In this document: positions 33,005 through 42,238 of the stretch, in pieces
Layout: each line of letters starts with the position of its first letter
Numbering within the stretch: position 1 is the first letter of the stretch
Assembly (NCBI RefSeq): GCF_025860055.1
Contig: NC_068316.1
Coordinates: 34,827,387 to 34,891,386 of the forward strand
DNA length: 64,000 bases
Origin: Xyrauchen texanus
Taxonomy: Eukaryota; Chordata; Actinopteri; Cypriniformes; Catostomidae
Direction: 5' to 3'
Position numbers and translations under genes: made by a program
Notes under the pieces: generated by a model
What the model saw: the letters and a program-made list of their open reading frames with translations, nothing else
Told to the model about the DNA's origin: nothing
The model's database searches: none

Positions 33005-34916
33005 CATTCCATCCATCAATCTTCAACCGCTTATCCGAAGTCGGCTCGCGGGGACAGCTGCGCCAGCAGGGGGCCCCAAACTTCCCTATCCAGAGCCACA
33101 TTAACCAGCTCTTACTGGGGGACCCCAAGGCGTTCCCAAGCCAGTGTGGAGATGTAATCTCTCCACCTAATCCTGGGTCTTCCCCGAGGCCTCCTCCCAG
33201 CTGGACGTGTCTGAAACACCTCCCCTAGGGAAGCGGCCAGGGGGCATCCTTACCAGATGCCCAAACCACCTCAACTGACTCCTTTCGACGCAAAGGAGCA
33301 GCGGCTCTACTCCGAGCTCCTCACGGATGACTGATCTCCTCACCCTAGAAGCCCGCCACCCTTTTGAGGAAGCCCATTTTGGTCGCTTGTACTCACGCCC
33401 TAGTTATTTCAGTCATGACCCAGCCTTCATGACCATAGGTGAGGGTAGGAACAAAAATTGACCGATAGATCGAGAGCTTTGCCTTCCGGCTCAGCTCTCT
33501 TTTTGTGACAACGGTGCGCTAGAGCGAGTGCAATACTGCCCCCGCTGCCCCGATTCTCCGGCCAACCTCCCGCTCCATTGTCCCCTCACTCGTGAACAAG
33601 ACCCCGAGGTACTTGAACACCTTTACTTGGGGCAATACCTCCTTCCCTACCTGGAGTACGCACTCCATCGGTTTCCTGCTGAGAACCATGGCCTCAGACT
33701 TAGATGTGCTAATCCTCATCCCAGCCGCTTCACACTCGACTGCCAAGCGATCCAGTGAGAGCTGAAGGTCATGGACCGATGATGACATGAAGACAACATC
33801 ATCTGCAAAAAGCAGCGATGAGATCCCCAGCCCACCGAACCGCACACCTTCCCCACCCCGACTACGCCTCGATATCCTGTCCATGAATATCACAAACAGG
33901 ATTGGTGACAAAGCGCAGCCTTGGCGGAGACCAACCCCCACATGGAATGACCTCGACTTCGTGCCAAGGACCCGGACATAGCTCTCGCTTTGGACGCACA
34001 GGTATTGGATCGCCCTAAGAAGAGACCCTCCCACCCTGTACTCCCGCAGCACCTCCCACAGTTCTCCCAGGGGACCTGGTCATATGCCTTCTCCAGATCC
34101 ACAAAACACATGTAGACTGGATGGACATACTTCCAGGCCTCTCCAGGATCCTTGTAAGAGTAAAAATCTGGTCCGTTGTTCCACAGCCAGGACGAAAACC
34201 GTATTGCTCCTCTTCAATCCAAGGTTCGACAATCGGCCGAACCCTCCTCTCCAGCACCTTGGAGTAAACTTTACCAGGGAGGCTGAGAAGTGTGATACCC
34301 CTGTAGTTGGCAAACACTCTCTCATCCGCCTTTTTGAAGAGGGGGACCACCACCCTGTTCTGCCACTCCTTAGGCACTGTCCCAGATTTCCACGCAATGT
34401 TGAAGAGGCGTGTCATCCATGACACCCCCTCCACATCCAAAGCTTTCAGCATTTCTGGTCGGATCTCATCAATCCCCGGGGCTTTGCCACTGCAGAGATG
34501 TTTGACTACCTCAGTGACCTCCCCCATGGAAATAGAATCTGATCCCCAATCAACCTCCGGCTCTGCCTCTAGCATAGAGGGCATGTTGGGATTTAGGAGT
34601 TCTTCAAAGTGTTCCTTCCACCGCCCAATAACCTCCTCGGATGAGGTCAACAGCGTCCTATCTTTGCTGTACACAGCTTGGATGGTTCCCCGTTTCCCCC
34701 TCCTAAGGTGGCGGACAGTTTTCCAGAAGCACTTTGGTGTGGACCGAAAGTCCATCTCCATGGCTTCTCCGACTTTTCCTACACCCACTGCTTTGCCTCC
34801 CTCACGGCCGAGGCCGCAGCCCTTCGGGCCTGTCGGTACCTTGCAACTGCCTCCGGAGACCTCCGGGACAACAAATCCCAGAAGGCTTCTTTCTTCAGTC
34901 GGATGGCTTCCCTAAC
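33005..34916 (-). pseudogene. I/Nimb-type LINE, 3' half (reverse transcriptase)
   Basis: Minus strand. The frame 34,788-34,015 has KVREAIRLKKEAF at its upstream edge, FWKTVRHLRRGKRG, SGKAPGIDEIRPEMLKALD, VVVPLFKKADERVFANYRGI, LLSLPGKVYSKVLERR and EEQYGFRPGCGTTDQIF. After a frameshift, 34,052-33,519 has LRQGCALSPILFVIFMDR, the catalytic LLFADDVVFMSS and KVFKYLGVLFTSEG. The FADD catalytic pair is intact. C-terminal coding to 33,010 is degraded. The 3' end carries an (atgga)n-like tail near 33,005-33,025. Its 5' half is at 18,820-19,852 on the plus strand. Confidence 0.88.
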
Positions 34917-36480
34917 CTTGCTCCGTGCACCCGGCAGGGGGCGGGTTCGTGACTGAGGAGGAGGTCTGATGCTGGCGTCCTCTGGACTCGTCTGAACCGG
35001 CCGGTCGGGGAACAGTCGTGAGGCTGAAGGCGGGGACACCGCATCCATGGAGCCGGGACTGTTGAGGTCTGAAAGCAGAGTGCCGTGAGAACGGCATTTG
35101 CGGGCCAGGTGACCCCAGAGGCAACAAGGAAATAGCTCTATAGAGTGTAACGAATTTAACAAAAAATTCTCCTCCCGGCCCTCCACCGGGGAACGGAGTG
35201 GTCTTACCAGCTCCGGAGCTAACATCTCGGTCTCTGGGTCTGTCATCTCAGGAGCGCCTGGGAGCCTTCTGGGTCCTCAAGGGACCCAGAAGACGATGGG
35301 CATCCAACTTCTGCGGGGGGCTCAACGCTGGGGCTGAGAGCTGGGCCCACTCACTTGTTAGTTGAGGCGGAGCACCACTTTCTTTCTTTCTTGAAAGCCG
35401 CAGGAGGATGCCCTCGGCGAGCAGACAGGGCATGGCCACTGGCGGCAGGTTTGCGGCAGGGCAGGATGCTATTTTTGCTTGAAAATAGCCTTGTCTGTTT
35501 CTTCACCACTGAGGACTGCTGGGCGAAGTTGTCAAGTGGTGTTGCCGAATGGACGGAGCTGGGAGACGGGGGGCGTTTGAGAAAGCGTGCTTTGTCTGCC
35601 TCCCGTACTGCCTGTCCATCGTTGCGTTTCTGGACCACGGAGTGGCCATCGCCTGTTCGAGTGCAGTTCCTACAGCACGTCAAGAACAGGACTACCGACG
35701 TGCAGATTTTGAAGTGCCCTGGGCCGGTGGACTTGCAGGAGGGGGCCATGGCATGCAGGGGGGAGCGGTCTGGGACCGTTCTACCACCGAGGGTAGCGAG
35801 AGCGGAGGAGCGAGGAAGCTGGGCTTGCTCAGCTCGTCATGCACGTCCGGGAAGGAATCCGGGGGGGCGCGGCTGTGAGTGGCGCACATGCCCGCGGAAC
35901 CAATTAAGCCCAGGGAAGCATAGCGGACCTTCTTGCGTCAGGCTCAGACTGGGCGGAGACCCGAAGGTGGCGGCTCAGGCGAGTTATCCGCATCCGACGC
36001 CGCTTTTACGCTCTCCGATGCAGCGGTGATGTCATCATCCAATGCTGGGGAGCTCGAGGGACCGGACGGTAGGCCGTTAAGTGGACCGCACTAATCCTGA
36101 GCTCGAGGGAAGCAGGCAAGCGTGCCGGGGAGACGGGAGGTTTTCAGGGGGATTTACCCGGCGAAAGCGTCCCGTTATTCTCCCCAGATCGTTCTCCATC
36201 GCCCGCGGCGCCTGCCTCAATCCCGTAGGAAGGAGGCGAGGCGCGGGGGGCGGCTGAGATGGCTCTCTCTCACTACAAGAGTTCTCACACTGAAAACATA
36301 ACCCATTGGAGAGAATGCTCATCCCGAGCTCGGACAGAAACAAGCAAGCGTGCCGGGGAGGCGGGGGGTTTTGTGTGATCGCAACCCAGGAATGCAAGGC
36401 AGTTTTTATGACCGTCAGAGGTGGGGAGACATCAACCACATCCAGAAACTACACAGGGGCGGAAATATCGTCTTTAAAAA
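34917..36480 (-). pseudogene. DIRS gag region (5' half of the split DIRS)
   Basis: Minus strand, from about 36,440 to the inversion breakpoint. Gag-type segments include FQCENSCSERE (cysteine-bearing N-part, 36,439-36,077), READKARFLKRPPSPSS and NFAQQSSVVKKQTRLFSSKN (35,749-35,351), and the C-terminal PLPGARS at 34,940. Several frameshifts. It aligns segment by segment with 12,001-13,480. The frame 35,246-34,779 runs in frame from gag into the Nimb LINE across the breakpoint at about 34,916. Confidence 0.78.
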
Positions 36481-36922
36481 GACGCGTCCTGAGAAGGACG
36501 TTCAACGCCGCTGTGTTTTGCTCTTTAGAGCGAAATTACTCTTTTAGAATAAATCTTTCGATTTGTCTGTGCTGTCGAAGCGCCCAGGGGCAAGAATGCA
36601 CAGCCGTGCACGAAGGAGAAAGCCGCTGTTATGCGCCGTCAGATCCAACAGCATGCAGAGCGTCAGAGGATTAACCAGGAACTTCGTGTGTAACTCGCAG
36701 CAGAGTTCATGCACGACCATCGGCTCCGAAGAAATTTTCTGAATGAACTCCCGTATTTGCGCCGCTTAAATACCCGTATGTCCGGGGGCGGGACATGCAA
36801 ATACTGGTTGCCAACTCTCATTGGCCTTTTTTCATAGTCCAGAGGTGAATGTTGGCGCTCAAGAGAGACCCCTAGTGTCGTTTCTCTGACACAACGTGGA
36901 GAGAGCGACAGAAGGGGAACAT
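36481..36922 (-). repeat. DIRS 5' leader and left terminal repeat
   Basis: The left end of the split DIRS. 36,726-36,895 matches the right terminus at 23,708-23,880. 36,867-36,922 matches the ICR block 23,546-23,601. The outer end reads gacagaaggggaacat. It lies flush against L2 ORF2 (position 36,923), inside which it inserted. Confidence 0.85.
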
Positions 36923-37897
36923 TAGATCTCTTTCTACCAAAGCACTAATTGTCAATGAAATGATTACACATCATAGATTGGATGCAAACTGAAACCTGGC
37001 TTAAACCGGATGAATATCCATCCATCCATCCATCCATCGTCAACCGCTTATCCTGTGTACAGGGTCGCGGGGGGCTGGAGCCTATCCCAGCTAACATTGG
37101 GCTAAAGGCGGGGGACACCCTGGACAGGTCGCCAGTCCATCGCAGGGCCCGGATGAATATATTAGTTTAAATGAATCTACTCCCCGAGGTTATTGTTATA
37201 AACATGAGCCTCGTCTGAAGGGTCGAGGAGGAGGTGTTCCTACAATTTACAGTGAAGTTTTTGGTGTTACTCAGGAGGACAGGATATAAATGTAAGTCTT
37301 TTGAACTAATAATGCTTAAATGTGACACTATCAAATATAAATAAAAAATCTCTGTCGTCTTTTACCCTTACTACAATGTATAGATCACCCGGGCCTTATT
37401 CTGATTTCCTTAGTGAATTTGCTAATTTTTTATCAGATCTTGTAGTTACTGTAGATAGAGCCTTAATTGTTGGTGACTTCAACATTCACATAGATAATGA
37501 AAATGATACATTGGGATTAGCATTTATTGATATTCTCAACTCTCTTGGAGTCAGACAAAATGTAACAGGACCAACTCATCGCCATAATCATACGCTAGAT
37601 TTAATTATTTCATATAGAGTTGATGTTGATAATATAGAAATTCTGCAGCAGAGTGATGACATCTCTGATCATTACCTCGTCTCTTGTATGCTGCAATCAA
37701 CTAATGTTACTCAATTTACACCACGCTATCATTCAGGTAGAACTATTCTTTCGACCACTAAAGATAGCTTCACTAATAATCTTCCAGATTTATCTCATAC
37801 ACTCAATAAACCCCAAAGCCCAGAAGAACTTGATGAATTAACAAAAAATATAAATGCAGTCTTCTCTAGCACCCATGATATTGTCGCCCCACTTTGA
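36923..37897 (+). pseudogene. L2-type LINE ORF2, endonuclease domain
   Basis: Plus strand, starting VRSLSTKALIVNEMITHH and continuing TETWLKPDEY (catalytic Glu block), then interrupted by a 131-bp insertion (37,018-37,148), then NESTPRGYCYKHEPR. The downstream frame (37,322-37,897) has ALIVGDFNIHIDNEND, NVTGPTHRHNHTLDLIISY and DDISDHYLVSCML. The SDH catalytic block is intact. It makes the nick that primes reverse transcription in active elements. Here frameshifts and a stop at 37,895-37,897 break it. Its ORF1 is at 24,181-25,056 on the other strand because of the inversion. Confidence 0.88.
37018..37148 (+). mobile_element. 131-bp retroposed fragment with 12-bp target duplication
   Basis: Flanked by ccggatgaatat on both sides (37,006-37,017 and 37,149-37,160). 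The insert opens with a (CCAT)n-like run and continues gtcaaccgcttatcctg, gggctggagcctatcccagc and tggacaggtcgccagtccat, a motif seen in a widespread fish interspersed repeat. Removing it restores the endonuclease reading. Confidence 0.85.
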
Positions 37898-38916
37898 TTA
37901 AAGAAAATTAAAGAAATAAGCCCAGACCACTACCATTTTGTTTATATAAATGAGGAATTGTCAAACCAAACTAAAGTAAAATATGGAGTGCCACAGGGAT
38001 CCGTTTTAGGGCCTCTGCTTTTATCTTTGTATATGCTTCCCCTGGGAGATATTATCAGGAATCATGGAATAAGTTTCCATTGCTATGCTGACGATACACA
38101 ACTTTATATTTCTTCAAAACCTGATGAGATATCACAATTCTCTAAATTAGCAGAGTGTATCAATGAAATAAAAGATTGGATGGCCAGACATTTCCTTCTA
38201 CTCAATTCTGACAAAACAGAGGTACTAATTATTGGACCAAAAAACTCTAAAAAATAAGCTGCTAATATATAATTTGACTCTAGATGGATGTACTGTTACA
38301 TCATCTTCAACAGCAAAGAACTTAGGTGTTATATTTGATACCAATCTGTCCTTTGAAAATCAAATTACAAATGTTTGTAGAACAGCATTCTTACACCTAA
38401 GAAATATTGCTAAATTAAGGTACATGCTCTCTGTTGCTGATGCCGAAAAACTAATTCATGCATTCATGACCTCAAGACTAGATTATTGTAATGCATTACT
38501 GGGAGGATGTCCAGCAAGATCAATAAATAAAATTCAATTGGTTCAAAATGCAGCAGCCAGAGTGCTGACGAGAACCAAGAAATGTGATCATATTAGCGCC
38601 ATTTTATCATCGTTACATTGGCTACCTGTTAAATTCCGTATTAATTTTAAAATTCTGTTAACTACGCACAAAGTTTTGCTCTGCAGCACTTAAGTGATCT
38701 TCTACCACGCTATATTCCAACATGTTCATTAAGATTGCAAAATTCTGGCCTGTTAATAGTTCCTTGAATATCAAAATCCACAAAAGGAGGTAGATCCTTT
38801 CATATTTGGCTCCTAAACTATGGAATAGTGTCCCTAACACTGTTCAAGATGCAGACACACTCTCTCAGATTAAGTCTAGACTAAAGAGTCCTCAATTTAG
38901 CCAGGCATACACCTAA
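37898..38916 (+). pseudogene. L2-type LINE ORF2, C-terminal reverse transcriptase
   Basis: Resumes abruptly after the endonuclease at KYGVPQGSVLGPLL (37,979 onward), so the RT fingers and the first catalytic Asp block are deleted. The catalytic loop CYADDTQLYISS follows (about 38,083), then FLLLNSDKTEVLIIGP. A frameshift near 38,250 leads to KNLGVIFDTNLSFENQI, SRLDYCNALLGGCP and a degraded C-terminus (LAPKLWNSV, QAYT). The CYADD and SRLDYCN blocks are typical of the L2 clade. Confidence 0.88.
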
Positions 38917-39500
38917 TTTATCCACCAACCCACAATTAGGCTGCTTTAGTTGGGGCTGCTGGAACCAGAAACCAGAAACATTGAGCATGATCTCTAACTC
39001 TGCAATAAATTTAATGGCATCTATGCTAATATTATTTTATTTGTTTCCATGTCTCAACCTCGGGACTCCTATCCTGAGGTCACCAGAACCAGCTGGATCC
39101 AGCACTATTCCTGCTTTGTGTTGGACTCCACTGCTACGTGTCGCTGATTGATGACTAAATGCAGCCGGTGCCAGCCTAACATCACTTCAGTCTATTATGA
39201 CGGACTTCAGAGGATGAACTGGTGCCAACTCCAACCTGAATCACCTCAGTCTATTGATGGACTACGATCTTGAAATGGAATGCATAGACTAACTATTGCC
39301 AACAAAAGCCTTCATCAGCCAATTAACAAGGACAATTGCATCTGTGTGAACTTCTGCAATTGATCAAGGATGGACTTCAAAGACATTGGTCATTTATCTT
39401 ACAGTTCAAACACAATCGATAAACACTGACCCTTAACACTTACTTAGTTTAATCATTTTAAACCATGAATTTAACTATACATAAGTAATTAGATTCCTCC
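38917..39500 (+). mobile_element. L2-type LINE 3' untranslated region
   Basis: Non-coding sequence after the ORF2 end, including ggactcctatcctgaggtca and ccaactccaacctgaatcac. It continues up to the (ATT)n repeat at 39,532. No gene. Confidence 0.6.
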
Positions 39501-39592
39501 GTGGGAGGGAATCTATTGTATTTGTCAGTATTATTATTATTATTATTAGGGCCCAAGCACAAAGTGCGTAGGACCCTATTGTTTTCGTTAGG

Positions 39593-39628
<36 letters not shown>

Positions 39629-41340
39629 TATTTTTTTACGACTATTGGGGCACTTTTGGGGCTCTTAACGTGCTCAAAATCTCTTGAAACTTTGCACACT
39701 GGTCAGAACCGGCGGCCATTAGGGCCGGGCTGAAGCTGGTACCCGGGCGTGGCAGGGGGGCTCGACAGCGCCCCCTGAAACAGGGTCCGAAAACTTGGTA
39801 ATAATATGAAACTCGGTACACATATAGATCTCATCGTTTCATATATCCTTCATACTTTTACTTTTTACCTCAGCCCAACAGGAAATCGTCTATTTAGGGT
39901 TCTTTGGAAAACACATGCAATGGAATGTGAAATACTCCTCCTAGAGAATTCCACCAATCGCCACGAAACTCGGTCAGCATGAAGTCAAGACATTGAGGAT
40001 GAAAAACTGCCGGCAGATTTTTGATATCTCGAACGGTTTGGCCGTGGCGAGGAAATGAAATTATGGCGCGAAAAGTGAAACAGGAAATGTGTTATAACTT
40101 CTGCATACATTAATTGATCTCGATGAAACCGCAGCAGTGTGATCGCTGGAAGAGGCCGATCGCATGGATGTGACTATTGTGAGTCCAAGTTATAGCGCCA
40201 CCAACTGGCAGAAGGAAGTGTGTCACTTTCAAAATGCTTTGAAATCACACTCTTATTTTTACCCGATTTACTTAAAACTTTATGTGTATAATGTAAACAC
40301 ACGGCAGATGTAGACGTGTGAAAGGATTATTGATATCTTAAATACTGTGGTCGTGGCAGCGCTTCAAAGTTGAATATTCTTTTTTGATGCGTGGTGCAGG
40401 GGCTCAGTAGCGCCACCTGTTGACAAAAGTGGGGTATTGGTTTTATACTTCGACCTAGAGTCACAAAACTCAGGAATTATATTGTTCTCATCGAGCCGGA
40501 CAACTTTCTAATTTACAGTCATTAGCTCAGACCAACAGAAAGTCAGATATTTTGGTTTGAATGTGGAACACATTGCAAAGGAAACTTTGAAGCTCCAAAA
40601 ACCCCATAAAGGTAGCATATGAAGGGAGCAAATAGCAAGGAAGTGTGTTATAACTTCTGCATACATTAACTGATCTCGATGAAACTTCAGCAGTGTGTCA
40701 CATGGATGTGACTATTGTGAGTCAAAGTTATAGCGCCACCAACTGGCAGAAGGAAGTGTGTCACTTTCAAAATGCTTTGAAATCACCCTCTTATGTCTCA
40801 AGTGAACAAACAGAGCAACAGAAAGTCAGATATTTTGGTTTGAATGTGGAACACATTACAAATTAACTTTGAAGCTCCAAAAAGCCCATAAAGGGTGCAT
40901 AAAAGCAAGGAAGTTTTGTTATAACTTCTGCATACATTAACTGATCTCGATGAAACTTCAGCAGTGTGTTCGCGGGAAGAGGCCGGTCGCATGGATGTGA
41001 CTATTGTGAGTCAAAGTTATAGCGCCACCAACTGGCAGAAGGAAGTGTGTCACTTTCAAAATGCTTTGAAATCACCCTCTTATGTCTCAAGTGAACAAAC
41101 AGAGCAACAGAAAGTCAGATATTTGGTTTGAATGTGGAACACATTGCAAATGAACTTTGAAGCTCCAAAAAGCACACAAAGGAAGCATAAAAGCAAGGAA
41201 GTGTGTTATAACTTTTGCATACATTAACTGATCTCGATGAAACTTCAGCAGTGTGTCACATGGATGTGACTACTTGAGTCAAAGTTATAGCGCCACCAAC
41301 TGGCAGAAGGAAGTGTGTCACTTTCAAAATGCTTTGAAAT
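39501..41340. repeat. Dispersed fish repeat with ATT run and tandem 260-300-bp units
   Basis: Starts with attcctccgtgggaggg and an ATT run (39,532-39,549), then gggcccaagcacaaagtgcg, a second ATT run (about 39,593-39,628), and a long non-coding body. The block agcgccaccaactggcagaa...gtgtcactttcaaaatgctt recurs at about 40,196, 40,733, 41,027 and 41,286. The last two spacings are about 294 and 259 bp. No protein signal; family unknown to me. Confidence 0.65.
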
Positions 41341-41738
41341 CACCCCTTATGTCTCAATTGAACAAACAGTTGATAAAGAAATCGGGTATCAATATATTGA
41401 ATTATGAATTATTGCAGTGATCAATGTCCGGTTAAGATGAAAATAAACTATCAGCTCTGTCTAAGCGATTATCTTTCTGAAACACGTCACAAAAACTTAC
41501 AGAAACGGATAACACAAACATGATGTTGGAAATTTACACTTATCAGAATAGTTATATTAAACTTTAGTCTATTTCAGTTAAAGCCATTTAAGTTATAAAG
41601 CTGTCTCATGTAATTTCTCCTTTAATTCTATAATATAACCACTAGGTGGAGTTCTAAGCCTATTTTCTGTATTCTCGTTGTTTTAACGTATGAAGAAGAC
41701 TTGTGTACATGTTGTTGAGAACGCAGTAAAGTGTGACG
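41341..41738 (+). repeat. Module A fragment and unclassified sequence before the gap
   Basis: Contains the module-A phrase ttgaacaaacagttgataaagaaatcgg and tctttctgaaacacgtcaca, then unique-looking AT-rich sequence running into the assembly gap. Confidence 0.5.
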
Positions 41739-42238
41739 NNNNNNNNNNNNNNNNNNNNNNNNNNNNNNNNNNNNNNNNNNNNNNNNNNNNNNNNNNNNNN
41801 NNNNNNNNNNNNNNNNNNNNNNNNNNNNNNNNNNNNNNNNNNNNNNNNNNNNNNNNNNNNNNNNNNNNNNNNNNNNNNNNNNNNNNNNNNNNNNNNNNNN
41901 NNNNNNNNNNNNNNNNNNNNNNNNNNNNNNNNNNNNNNNNNNNNNNNNNNNNNNNNNNNNNNNNNNNNNNNNNNNNNNNNNNNNNNNNNNNNNNNNNNNN
42001 NNNNNNNNNNNNNNNNNNNNNNNNNNNNNNNNNNNNNNNNNNNNNNNNNNNNNNNNNNNNNNNNNNNNNNNNNNNNNNNNNNNNNNNNNNNNNNNNNNNN
42101 NNNNNNNNNNNNNNNNNNNNNNNNNNNNNNNNNNNNNNNNNNNNNNNNNNNNNNNNNNNNNNNNNNNNNNNNNNNNNNNNNNNNNNNNNNNNNNNNNNNN
42201 NNNNNNNNNNNNNNNNNNNNNNNNNNNNNNNNNNNNNN
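41739..42238. other. Assembly gap (500 N)
   Basis: Exactly 500 N, the usual placeholder for a gap of unknown length. Open frames reported across it have no meaning. Confidence 1.

Noticed and set aside
34307..34915. 202-residue plus-strand frame
   Set aside because: Antisense shadow of the I/Nimb reverse transcriptase on the minus strand.
19845..34924. Trans-splicing or exon shuffling between DIRS and LINE RNAs at AG|GT
   Set aside because: The geometry on opposite strands plus the matching L2 halves is fully explained by a DNA inversion.
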